Origin: Coriobacteriia bacterium | Lineage (GTDB): Bacteria > Actinomycetota > Coriobacteriia > Anaerosomatales > JAHIQC01 | Assembly: GCA_030653635.1 (NCBI GenBank) | Contig: JAURYZ010000051.1 | Location: 1-5,035, forward strand | Length of the DNA: 5,035 nucleotides | Direction: 5' to 3' | Shown here: one piece after another, positions 1 through 5,035 of the stretch | Numbering within the stretch: the stretch's first letter is position 1 | How the letters are laid out: each line of letters starts with the position of its first letter | Notes under the pieces: generated by a model | Told to the model about the DNA's origin: nothing | Database searches by the model: none | What the model saw: only the letters and a program-made list of their open reading frames with translations | Translations under genes and position numbers: made by a program

Positions 1-119
1 CACATCGCTTCGCCGCAACAGTGCCTTGAGAGCGGCGTGATAAGATTCTGTCTCGGGCAGATTCACTTTTCTGTGCCCGCCCATGTGCCGTTGAGATATC
101 GGAAAGACCGTGATAACAC
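1..119. other. Leader region upstream of prfA, possibly with the tail of an upstream gene
   Basis: No complete gene is visible here. One forward frame (codons from base 2) reads TSLRRNSALRAA and then meets tandem in-frame stops TGA TAA at 38-43, which could be the C-terminus of an upstream gene cut by the window edge. In related clusters rpmE or a DUF1385 protein often precedes prfA, but twelve residues are too few to identify. Two short inverted repeats are present: CGCCGC 11-16 with GCGGCG 32-37, and CGGGCA 54-59 with TGCCCG 74-79. Neither is followed by a T-run, so neither looks like a normal intrinsic terminator. TAAGAT at 41-46 resembles a -10 box but has no matching -35 at normal spacing, so I do not call a promoter. 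Confidence 0.35.
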
Positions 120-1190
120 ATGCGTGAGAAGCTCGAACAGATACTTCAGACCTACGTGGAACTGACCGAGAAGCTCGGCTCCCCGGAGGTTCTTGCTGAC
201 CAGAAGGAGTACGCACGCTTAGCCAAGGTGCATCGCTCGCAGACCGCCTTGGCGGATCGGGCGCGCCAGTACATCGAGGCGTGCGAACAGCTCGACGGGG
301 CCAAGGACATGCTGCGCAACGAGACAGATCCAGATCTCAAGGAGATGGCTGCCGACGAGATCAAAGAGATCGAATCGGGATTGCCCGCCATGGAGGAAGA
401 GATGAAGCTCATGCTCCTCCCGGGCGACCCGAACGACGACAAGGACATCATCGTGGAGATCAGGGGCGGTGCCGGTGGGGACGAAGCCGCGATCTTCGCC
501 GGTGATTTGTACCGTATGTACACCCGCTATGCTGAGACTCAGCGCTGGAAGGTCGAGGAGATTGACGCTTCCGAAAGCGATTCGGGCGGCTTTAAAGAGG
601 TCTCGTTTCGGGTGCGCGGCAACAAGGTCTACAGCAAGATGAAGTTCGAGTCGGGTGTGCATCGTGTGCAGCGTGTGCCTGCGACCGAATCACAGGGTCG
701 AATCCATACTTCGACCGCTACGGTCGCTGTGCTTCCCGAGGTAGAGGATGTCGAGATCGAGATCAACCAAGGCGATCTGCGCATCGACGTGTACAGGTCT
801 AGCGGCCCAGGCGGACAGTCCGTCAACACCACTGACTCCGCCGTGCGCATCACGCACCTTCCGAGCGGTCTTGTGGTGCAATCTCAGAACCAGAAGTCCC
901 AGCTTCAGAACCGTGAAGCTGCGATGCGGGTGCTGCGTGCACGGCTATATGAGCAGGAGCTCGAGCGTCAGCAGGCTGAACTGGGCGCTCAGCGCCGCAG
1001 CCAGATTGGATCGGGAGACCGCTCCGAGAAGATCCGCACATACAACTACCCCCAGGACCGCGTCACCGATCACAGAATCGGTGTCACCATACACAACATC
1101 CCAGGCATCATGGCCGGCGACGTCGGCAACTTGGTAGATGCGCTGGTGACCGCCGACCGCGCAGAGCGTCTCGCGGCCGTCGGTCGGTAG
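120..1190 (+). CDS. prfA: Peptide chain release factor 1 (RF1)
   Basis: Class I release factor that reads UAA and UAG in the ribosomal A site and triggers hydrolysis of peptidyl-tRNA. The 356 residues match the usual length of about 360. An N-terminal helical domain (about 1-100) precedes the GAGGDEA block (117-123). The stop-reading tripeptide PAT lies at 187-189 in the context [14 protein letters not shown]; a PxT motif here, rather than SPF, makes this RF1 and not RF2. The catalytic GGQ is at 231-233 (bases 810-818), and the C-terminal block [14 protein letters not shown] is at 306-319. No internal frameshift is present. The ATG at 120 gives the family-typical N-terminus; its ribosome binding site is weak (GGAAAG at 101-106, 13 nt away). 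It ends in TAG, a codon only RF1 reads. prmC, whose product methylates Gln233, follows after 17 bp, so the two are almost certainly co-transcribed. Confidence 0.98.
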   Translation: MREKLEQILQTYVELTEKLGSPEVLADQKEYARLAKVHRSQTALADRARQYIEACEQLDGAKDMLRNETDPDLKEMAADEIKEIESGLPAMEEEMKLMLLPGDPNDDKDIIVEIRGGAGGDEAAIFAGDLYRMYTRYAETQRWKVEEIDASESDSGGFKEVSFRVRGNKVYSKMKFESGVHRVQRVPATESQGRIHTSTATVAVLPEVEDVEIEINQGDLRIDVYRSSGPGGQSVNTTDSAVRITHLPSGLVVQSQNQKSQLQNREAAMRVLRARLYEQELERQQAELGAQRRSQIGSGDRSEKIRTYNYPQDRVTDHRIGVTIHNIPGIMAGDVGNLVDALVTADRAERLAAVGR

Positions 1191-1207
1191 CGGTCGGGCC
1201 TCAGAGC

Positions 1208-2140
1208 ATGACAGCAGACCACATCTGGACACTCAAAGAGTCGCTCGAGTGGACGCTTGGGTACCTCGATGGCAAAGGTGATGAGCATCCCAGACGCAGC
1301 GCCGAGTGGCTGCTATCGGCTGCGACCGGGCTATCCCGGGTGGAGATATATGCGTATCACGACAGGCCACTGACGCCTCAGGAGCGGGCGGCACTTCGTG
1401 AGGGAGTCAAACGTCGCGCCGGGGGCCAGCCGCTCCAGTACGTCACTGGCGAGATGGCCTTTCGTCATCTGGTGGTTCGCGTGGTGCCGGGCGTCTTTAT
1501 CCCGCGTCCAGAGACCGAGACTCTCGTAGACGAGGGACTCGAATTCCTGCGCGGCCTAAGTCAGCCAAAGCGACCAAAGATCGATCCTCCTGATGCTGGA
1601 GATGAATCCCAGCTAGTCATCGACTTGTGCACGGGATCGGGCGCAATCGCCTGCTCGATGGCCCAGGAACATCCCTCATCCAGAGTCCTGGCTACGGACC
1701 TGTCTGCGCTGGCGGTGGCCACCGCAACTGCGAATGCCGAACGACTGGGACTTTCAGATCGCGTCGAGGTGTTCGATGGAGACCTCTTCTCGCCGCTGGA
1801 AATCTTCGCTGTCGAACGGCGCCTCTTGGGGCAGGTGGATCTGGTAATCTCGAATCCACCCTATATCCCCAGCTCAGACCTGCCAGACCTGCCCCAAGAG
1901 GTGCTAGGTTTCGAGCCCCATCTTGCCTTGGATGGCGGGCCCGACGGTCTCGTGATCGCGCGTCGCATCATGGAGGAATCGACTCGTTGGCTGCGTCCGC
2001 AAGGCATGCTGGCGATAGAACTCGATGAAGGTTGTGTGCAGATTGCTGTCAAACAGATGTCAGAGTGGTATGAAGGTATAAGAACCGTGAGGGATCTTGC
2101 GGGCCGGGACCGCGTCGCGATCGGCTACCTACGCAAGTAA
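1208..2140 (+). CDS. prmC: Release factor glutamine methyltransferase PrmC (HemK)
   Basis: SAM-dependent methyltransferase that N5-methylates the glutamine of the GGQ motif in RF1 and RF2, raising termination efficiency. The N-terminal helical substrate-binding domain covers about 1-95 (SAEWLL at 31-36, GGQPLQYVTGE at 72-82). FIPRPETE (97-104) leads into the Rossmann methyltransferase core, with the SAM-binding loop DLCTGSGAIA at 139-148, the acidic ATDLS at 162-166 and the signature NPPY at 216-219, which holds the target glutamine. The protein has 310 residues, longer than the roughly 280 of E. coli PrmC. The extra length sits mainly in a charged, proline-rich linker at about 117-135 and in a stretch around 196-209 just before VDLVISNPPY. 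The ATG at 1208 has only a weak upstream purine run (CAGAG), which fits translation coupled to prfA 17 bp upstream. A long inverted repeat is embedded in the coding sequence at 1818-1905. Confidence 0.96.
   Translation: MTADHIWTLKESLEWTLGYLDGKGDEHPRRSAEWLLSAATGLSRVEIYAYHDRPLTPQERAALREGVKRRAGGQPLQYVTGEMAFRHLVVRVVPGVFIPRPETETLVDEGLEFLRGLSQPKRPKIDPPDAGDESQLVIDLCTGSGAIACSMAQEHPSSRVLATDLSALAVATATANAERLGLSDRVEVFDGDLFSPLEIFAVERRLLGQVDLVISNPPYIPSSDLPDLPQEVLGFEPHLALDGGPDGLVIARRIMEESTRWLRPQGMLAIELDEGCVQIAVKQMSEWYEGIRTVRDLAGRDRVAIGYLRK
1818..1905. repeat. Intragenic inverted repeat in prmC (15-bp perfect core)
   Basis: Bases 1822-1836 (CCTCTTGGGGCAGGT) are the exact reverse complement of 1887-1901. Allowing two G-T pairs, the arms extend outward to 1818-1836 and 1887-1905, a 19-bp stem in RNA, around a 50-base loop. 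The arms encode PrmC residues 204-210 (RRLLGQV) and 227-233 (DLPQEVL), and the loop holds the catalytic NPPY codons at 1853-1864. A tandem 9-bp direct repeat, CAGACCTGC at 1875-1883 and 1884-1892, overlaps the right arm. The pairing is read directly from the sequence; any folding or function is inference. Confidence 0.85.
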
Positions 2141-2146
2141 CCTCTG

Positions 2147-2158
2147 ATGCCATGGCAT
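2147..2158. repeat. 12-bp perfect palindrome between prmC and tsaC
   Basis: ATGCCATGGCAT reads identically on both strands. It sits 7 bp after the prmC stop and 23 bp before the tsaC start. It could be a small operator or a minor hairpin, or simply chance. It contains several ATG triplets that compete on paper with the true tsaC start, but none has a ribosome binding site. Confidence 0.6.
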
Positions 2159-2168
2159 GGCACAGAAT

Positions 2169-2173
2169 GGAGG
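2169..2173 (+). promoter_or_regulatory. Ribosome binding site of tsaC
   Basis: GGAGG lies 7 bases before the ATG at 2181. It decides the start: the in-frame ATG at 2157 lies upstream of this site and would add eight residues (MAQNGGGC) that are themselves encoded by the ribosome binding site region. Confidence 0.85.
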
Positions 2174-2180
2174 CGGTTGT

Positions 2181-2825
2181 ATGAACAAGGTGTTTCGTAT
2201 CGACCCGGACAGGCCGTCCGCGGAAGTCATGAATCTCGCCGCCACAGTGCTCAGGGACGGCGGGATTGTTGTTTTTCCGACAGAGACGGTCTATGGCATC
2301 GGCGCTTCAGCACATTCTTGTTTCGGCCCCAATGAGATATTTGACATCAAGGTCCGCCCTTTGGACAAACCCCTGCCATGGTTAATCGAAGACGATGATG
2401 CTCTGTTGGACAAATACGGAGTCGACGTCCCCGAATACGCTCATAATCTGGCCAAGGCGTTCTGGCCCGGTGCGCTGACGCTGGTCGTAAAGGCCTCCGA
2501 TGTGGTTGGCAAGGATTTCCGCGCCGAGGACGACACTGTAGCGCTGCGTTCGCCCGACCATGAAGTCGTGATGGAGCTCATTCGCGCCTCCGGTGGCCCC
2601 ATCATCGCTACGAGTGCGAACACTAGCGGCGCCCCGGCTCCGAATTCCTTCGCTCAAGTTGAGGAGCGCATCATCGCAGCGGCCGATGTGGCGCTCGATG
2701 GTGGGGAGACCGAGCATAAGCAGGCTTCCTCGGTGGTGGATTGTACTGGCGAAAGGCCTGTCGTTTTGCGAGAGGGCGCTATTCCGACGGATGCCATCAT
2801 GCAGGCGGCTTCGGGAGGCACGTAG
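2181..2825 (+). CDS. tsaC: Threonylcarbamoyl-AMP synthase, TsaC/Sua5/YrdC family
   Basis: Makes L-threonylcarbamoyl-adenylate from threonine, bicarbonate and ATP. The TsaD complex then transfers the threonylcarbamoyl group to A37 of tRNAs reading ANN codons (t6A). The 214 residues form a single YrdC domain. Visible signatures are FPTETVYGIGA (32-42), KVRPLDKPLPWL (57-68), WPGALTLVVKA (95-105), VALRSPD (120-126), IIATSANTSGAPAP (141-154) and a closing SSVVDCTGERPVVLREGAI (183-201). The C-terminal extension of long-form Sua5 proteins is absent, so this is the short YrdC/TsaC form, although the cluster position equals that of B. subtilis ywlC. The start at 2181 is chosen from the GGAGG site and because it opens directly into family-like sequence. 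It lies 40 bp after prmC, probably in the same transcript, and ends in TAG. The paralogous YciO group is an alternative, less likely in this neighbourhood. Confidence 0.94.
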   Translation: MNKVFRIDPDRPSAEVMNLAATVLRDGGIVVFPTETVYGIGASAHSCFGPNEIFDIKVRPLDKPLPWLIEDDDALLDKYGVDVPEYAHNLAKAFWPGALTLVVKASDVVGKDFRAEDDTVALRSPDHEVVMELIRASGGPIIATSANTSGAPAPNSFAQVEERIIAAADVALDGGETEHKQASSVVDCTGERPVVLREGAIPTDAIMQAASGGT

Positions 2826-2850
2826 GCGCCTGCAGCGAACTCCTGTTATC

Positions 2851-2891
2851 GACGCCGGGCCGACGCTGGTCCGGCGTCTGCGTCTACCGCA
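2851..2891 (+). terminator. GC-rich hairpin pair after tsaC, terminator-like
   Basis: Bases 2851-2862 pair with 2867-2878 as a 12-bp stem (eight perfect GC-rich pairs GACGCCGG/CCGGCGTC, then four more including two G-U) closed by a 4-base loop. A second small hairpin follows immediately: TGCG 2879-2882 with CGCA 2888-2891. Only a short TTT (2892-2894) comes after it, so a canonical U-tract is missing. The position, just after tsaC and just before a promoter-like element, supports a weak or factor-assisted terminator, or a read-through attenuator. Confidence 0.5.
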
Positions 2892-2907
2892 TTTCATGGA
2901 AGGTTGC

Positions 2908-2915
2908 GGTACAAT
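2908..2915 (+). promoter_or_regulatory. Probable -10 element of a promoter for rpiB
   Basis: GGTACAAT contains TACAAT (2910-2915), one mismatch from TATAAT. It stands out in otherwise GC-rich DNA, 35 bases before the rpiB start. Transcription would begin near 2922, leaving a leader of about 28 bases that includes the ribosome binding site. No good -35 hexamer is found 16-18 bases upstream (about 2886-2893 reads ACCGCATT), so the call rests on the -10 and its position downstream of the hairpin. Confidence 0.45.
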
Positions 2916-2936
2916 CTGCACGCTCGGCCACCCGTC

Positions 2937-2943
2937 GGAAGGA
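2937..2943 (+). promoter_or_regulatory. Ribosome binding site of rpiB
   Basis: GGAAGGA lies 7 bases before the ATG at 2951, one of the strongest Shine-Dalgarno matches in the window. It fixes the rpiB start. Confidence 0.85.
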
Positions 2944-2950
2944 CTGACTC

Positions 2951-3397
2951 ATGCGCGTCGCCATCGGCAGTGATCATGCCGGATTCGACCAGAAGGAGCG
3001 CCTGAAGGCGTATCTGGTCGAGAAAGGGTTCGACGTTGTTGACATGGGCACGAGTTCGGGTGTGGAGTCTGTCGATTATCCGGACTACGCCGAGAAGGTG
3101 GCTCGCAGCGTCGCTGGGGGCGATACCGAGCGCGGTGTGCTCGTTTGCGGTACTGGAATCGGCATGGCGATGGCGGCCAACAAGGTTGACGGCATCCGAG
3201 CGGCAAACGTGACCGATCCTACGTTCGCGGCGCTTGCGCGCGAGCACAACGACGCCAACGTCGTTGCCGTGTCGGGAAGATTCGTTCCTGTGGGGGTTAA
3301 CCAGGAGATCTTGGATATCTTCCTGGGCACCGAGTTCGCTGGGGATCGCCACGCGCACAGGGTCGCCAAGATCGATGGAATCAAGGGCAAGGACTAA
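2951..3397 (+). CDS. rpiB: Ribose-5-phosphate isomerase B
   Basis: Interconverts ribose-5-phosphate and ribulose-5-phosphate in the non-oxidative pentose phosphate pathway, feeding PRPP and nucleotide synthesis. The 148 residues are the normal size for the RpiB/LacAB family. The N-terminus [12 protein letters not shown] carries the conserved Asp8-His9 pair. [11 protein letters not shown] is at 41-51, and the active-site loop [13 protein letters not shown] (66-78) begins with Cys66, the proposed catalytic base of the E. coli-type enzyme; actinobacterial enzymes of the M. tuberculosis type lack this Cys. EHNDANV (98-104) carries the ring-opening His99, and [11 protein letters not shown] (131-141) supplies phosphate-binding Arg/His residues. 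LacA/LacB-like isomerases belong to the same family, but the translation/glyA neighbourhood argues for housekeeping RpiB. It probably heads a second transcription unit with glyA and upp, behind its own promoter-like element. It ends in TAA inside a small hairpin. Confidence 0.95.
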   Translation: MRVAIGSDHAGFDQKERLKAYLVEKGFDVVDMGTSSGVESVDYPDYAEKVARSVAGGDTERGVLVCGTGIGMAMAANKVDGIRAANVTDPTFAALAREHNDANVVAVSGRFVPVGVNQEILDIFLGTEFAGDRHAHRVAKIDGIKGKD

Positions 3398-3414
3398 CGC
3401 GCATCTTGCGCGTT
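3396..3414. repeat. 7-bp hairpin on the rpiB stop codon
   Basis: AACGCGC (3396-3402) and GCGCGTT (3408-3414) are perfect reverse complements separated by the 5-base loop ATCTT. The left arm begins within the TAA stop of rpiB, and the stem is followed by T and C. It is terminator-shaped but short, and the U-run is only TTT, partly inside the stem. Partial termination, 3'-end stabilisation of the rpiB message, or tuning of read-through to glyA 34 bases downstream are all possible. Confidence 0.5.
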
Positions 3415-3435
3415 TCGAACGTATCCGAAATGGAC

Positions 3436-3439
3436 GGAG
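3436..3439 (+). promoter_or_regulatory. Ribosome binding site of glyA
   Basis: GGAG lies 8 bases before the ATG at 3448. It supports that start over the in-frame ATG at 3430 and TTG at 3406. Both of those lie upstream of this site, and the TTG falls in the loop of the rpiB stop-codon hairpin. Confidence 0.75.
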
Positions 3440-3447
3440 CCACAGGC

Positions 3448-4695
3448 ATGACGTTGAAGTACATCCCGGGTCAGGATCCTCAGATCGCCGCTGCCATCGA
3501 AGCTGAACTCGCGCGCCAGCGCGGCACGATCGAGCTCATCGCCAGCGAGAACTTCGTTTCCCAAGCGGTCATGGAAGCGGCTGGTACGGTCCTTACGAAC
3601 AAATATGCCGAGGGGCTTCCCGGAAAGCGCTATTACGGTGGCTGTCAGGTAGTTGATGTCGTAGAGAACCTTGCGCGAGATCGAGCGTGCGAATTGTTCG
3701 GTGCCGATCATGCAAACGTGCAACCCCACGCGGGTGCGCAGGCGAACATGGCCGTCTACTACGCGGTGTGTAGCCCCGGCGACACCGTTTTGGGTATGGA
3801 CTTGGCGATGGGTGGTCACCTGACCCACGGCTCGCCTGTTAACTTTTCGGGCAAGTGGTTCAATATCGTCCCGTACGGTCTGGACATGGAGACCGAGACC
3901 ATCGACTACGATGCGATGGAGCGGCTGGCGCGCGAGCACAAACCTCGCATGATCATCGCGGGGGCGAGTGCCTACCCGCGCGTCATCGATTTTGAGCGTT
4001 TCGCCTCGGTCGCCAAGGCCGTCGGAGCTGTACTTCTGGTGGACATGGCGCACATTGCGGGGCTTGTGGCGACCGGCGCGCACCCGAGCCCCGTGCCGTA
4101 TGCCGATTTCGTTGCTTCTACCTCGCACAAGACCCTTCGCGGCCCCCGCTCCGGCTTTGTGCTGTGCAAGAAGGAGTGGGCCGCAGCGCTGGACAAGGCG
4201 GTCTTCCCAGGCCTACAGGGCGGTCCTTTCGAGCACGTCATAGCTGCCAAGGCCGTGGCCTTCAAAGAGGCGATGCAGCCCGAATTCAAGACCTATATCG
4301 ATTCTGTCGTGGTGAATGCCCGAGTGATGGGCGAGGCCATGGTCGAGCGCGGCTTGCGTCTGGTGTCGGGCGGTACGGACAACCACCTTATGCTCGTGGA
4401 TCTTCGCCCCGCATCCATCACCGGTAAGGATGCCGAGCACCTTTTGGAACAAGTCGGCTTCACGGTGAACAAGAACTCCATCCCGAACGACCCTGAAAGC
4501 CCGTTTGTCACGAGCGGTATCCGCGTTGGGTCGGCGGCCATGACCACTCGCGGCTTCACCGAGGTCGAGGCGCACTCGGTCGGGCGCCTACTCGCCGATG
4601 CGATCTTCAAGCGTGACGATGCCGCTGCGCTTAAGGGAATCATGGCCCAGGTACAGGTCATGCTCGACGCCCACCCGCTGTATCCCGAGATCTAG
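3448..4695 (+). CDS. glyA: Serine hydroxymethyltransferase
   Basis: PLP enzyme converting serine and tetrahydrofolate to glycine and 5,10-methylene-tetrahydrofolate, the main source of one-carbon units. Cytosolic, normally a dimer or tetramer. From the ATG at 3448 the protein has 415 residues, the usual length (E. coli 417). [10 protein letters not shown] (29-38) is typical. [14 protein letters not shown] (52-65) holds the acid-base Glu55 and active-site tyrosines 53, 62 and 63. PHAGAQAN is at 93-100, Asp199 and His202 in VDMAHIAGL contact PLP, and [11 protein letters not shown] (226-236) contains the Schiff-base Lys228. [15 protein letters not shown] (356-370) carries the substrate-carboxylate Arg359; its GSAA differs from the commoner GTPA. 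All key catalytic residues are intact. It follows rpiB by 50 bp, ends in TAG, and is followed 49 bp later by upp, the same glyA-upp adjacency as in B. subtilis. Co-transcription with rpiB and upp is likely. Confidence 0.97.
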   Translation: MTLKYIPGQDPQIAAAIEAELARQRGTIELIASENFVSQAVMEAAGTVLTNKYAEGLPGKRYYGGCQVVDVVENLARDRACELFGADHANVQPHAGAQANMAVYYAVCSPGDTVLGMDLAMGGHLTHGSPVNFSGKWFNIVPYGLDMETETIDYDAMERLAREHKPRMIIAGASAYPRVIDFERFASVAKAVGAVLLVDMAHIAGLVATGAHPSPVPYADFVASTSHKTLRGPRSGFVLCKKEWAAALDKAVFPGLQGGPFEHVIAAKAVAFKEAMQPEFKTYIDSVVVNARVMGEAMVERGLRLVSGGTDNHLMLVDLRPASITGKDAEHLLEQVGFTVNKNSIPNDPESPFVTSGIRVGSAAMTTRGFTEVEAHSVGRLLADAIFKRDDAAALKGIMAQVQVMLDAHPLYPEI

Positions 4696-4729
4696 CAATC
4701 AAGTCCAAGAAACCGACCCACGAGACCCG

Positions 4730-4736
4730 AAGGGGG
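4730..4736 (+). promoter_or_regulatory. Ribosome binding site of upp
   Basis: AAGGGGG ends 8 bases before the ATG at 4745 and fixes the upp start. A CCC at 4726-4728 could pair with part of it, but the stem would be only three pairs, too weak to claim regulation. No promoter or terminator is visible in the 49-bp glyA-upp gap. Confidence 0.75.
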
Positions 4737-4744
4737 CGCACAGT

Positions 4745-5035
4745 ATGAGCTTCGACGCCGACAAGTATCCCAACGTGCATGTGATGGATCACCCGTTGAT
4801 TCAGCACAAACTTACCATCCTGCGCAACAAGGACACCGGCGCTAAGGAGTTCCGCGAACTGGTCAAGGAGCTCGCGTTGCTCATCGCCTTTGAGGCCACT
4901 CGTGGATTCCAGCTCGCCGAGACCACGGTCACAACGCCCATCACCGAGACCACGAGCTATGTGCTTGCCGGCAAGAAGGTCGCGGTCATCCCGATTCTGC
5001 GCGCCGGTCTTGGCATGGTCGATGCGATCCTCGAG
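4745..5035 (+). CDS. upp: Uracil phosphoribosyltransferase, 5' part (cut by window edge)
   Basis: Pyrimidine salvage enzyme that joins uracil to PRPP, giving UMP and pyrophosphate. The first 97 residues are present, nearly half of the usual length of about 208. The N-terminus reads [20 protein letters not shown] (11-30), followed by [20 protein letters not shown] (31-50) and [16 protein letters not shown] (63-78). [17 protein letters not shown] (81-97) then runs into the right edge; all of this is strongly family-typical. The PRPP-binding loop and the uracil-binding C-terminus lie beyond the window, so completeness cannot be judged. The ATG at 4745 is supported by a strong ribosome binding site and by the expected distance to the HPLIQHKLT block. 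It lies downstream of glyA in the same orientation and probably in the same transcript; its substrate PRPP derives from the ribose-5-phosphate made by RpiB. Confidence 0.95.
   Translation, partial: MSFDADKYPNVHVMDHPLIQHKLTILRNKDTGAKEFRELVKELALLIAFEATRGFQLAETTVTTPITETTSYVLAGKKVAVIPILRAGLGMVDAILE

Noticed and set aside
126..177. 10-bp direct repeat GAGAAGCTCG at 126-135 and 168-177
   Set aside because: Both copies encode the EKL of the helical RF1 N-terminus with preferred codons. Codon use explains the match.
984..996. Short hairpin GGCGC/GCGCC with a 3-base loop inside prfA
   Set aside because: Five-base stems are expected by chance in GC-rich coding DNA, and nothing around it suggests function.
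2152..2184. Mini-ORF of 10 codons (MAWHRMEAVV) whose TGA overlaps the tsaC ATG as ATGA
   Set aside because: The ATGA overlap looks like translational coupling, but the mini-ORF has no ribosome binding site, begins within the palindrome and runs through the tsaC Shine-Dalgarno. It is probably accidental.
2382..2921. Open frame of 179 codons on the - strand opposite tsaC
   Set aside because: Its translation is Arg/Ser-rich and family-less, and it lies wholly opposite a well-supported gene and a hairpin/promoter region. It is a shadow of tsaC codon bias.
3406..3447. Upstream in-frame starts for glyA (TTG at 3406, ATG at 3430)
   Set aside because: The extra residues do not look like a GlyA N-terminus, the TTG lies in the rpiB hairpin loop, and the GGAG site at 3436-3439 fits only the ATG at 3448.
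3394..4128. Long open frame (244 codons) on the - strand opposite glyA
   Set aside because: The + strand frame is an unmistakable GlyA with every catalytic residue. GC-rich third positions commonly leave open antisense frames, and the antisense protein is rich in Arg/His/Val with no recognisable domain and no ribosome binding site.
1..5035. Search for tRNA or rRNA genes, CRISPR repeats, insertion-sequence ends, toxin-antitoxin or defence genes, and riboswitches before glyA or upp
   Set aside because: None was seen by eye. Intergenic gaps are at most 125 bp and are accounted for by ribosome binding sites, small hairpins and one promoter-like box, leaving no room for a hidden system.

Overview
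The window is an ordinary, compact bacterial housekeeping cluster with every recognisable gene on the + strand: prfA (release factor 1), prmC (release-factor glutamine methyltransferase), tsaC/sua5 (threonylcarbamoyl-AMP synthase), rpiB (ribose-5-phosphate isomerase B), glyA (serine hydroxymethyltransferase) and the first 97 codons of upp (uracil phosphoribosyltransferase), which runs off the right edge. The DNA is moderately GC-rich with G/C favoured at third codon positions. The gene order resembles the prfA-prmC-(...)-ywlC-(...)-rpiB-(...)-glyA-upp region of Bacillus subtilis, without the genes interspersed there (spoIIR, ywlE and others). Base composition, protein flavour and compaction suggest an Actinomycetota lineage, perhaps Coriobacteriia or a relative. 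That assignment comes from memory of synteny and is only moderately secure.

Layout. 1-119: leader with two short inverted repeats and perhaps the last 12 codons of an upstream gene. 120-1190: prfA. 17-bp gap. 1208-2140: prmC, which contains a striking 15-bp perfect inverted repeat (19 bp with G-U pairs) flanking the catalytic NPPY codons. 40-bp gap with a 12-bp palindrome. 2181-2825: tsaC. 125-bp gap with a strong GC hairpin, then a -10-like TACAAT and a good ribosome binding site. 2951-3397: rpiB. 50-bp gap with a 7-bp hairpin on the rpiB stop codon. 3448-4695: glyA. 49-bp gap. 4745-5035: upp (5' part). The spacing suggests two transcription units, prfA-prmC-tsaC and rpiB-glyA-upp, although read-through between them is likely.

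Functionally, the first three genes serve translation: RF1 ends proteins at UAA/UAG, PrmC methylates the Gln of its GGQ motif, and TsaC makes the activated intermediate for the tRNA modification t6A. The next three link central carbon to nucleotide precursors: RpiB supplies ribose-5-phosphate (hence PRPP), GlyA supplies one-carbon units and glycine, and Upp uses PRPP to salvage uracil.

I found no mobile element, CRISPR array, RNA gene, defence gene or unknown protein, and no convincing new biological system. The observations most worth a second look are the intragenic inverted repeat in prmC, the hairpin/promoter boundary before rpiB, and stop-codon use (all five visible stops are UAG or UAA; prfA itself ends in UAG).
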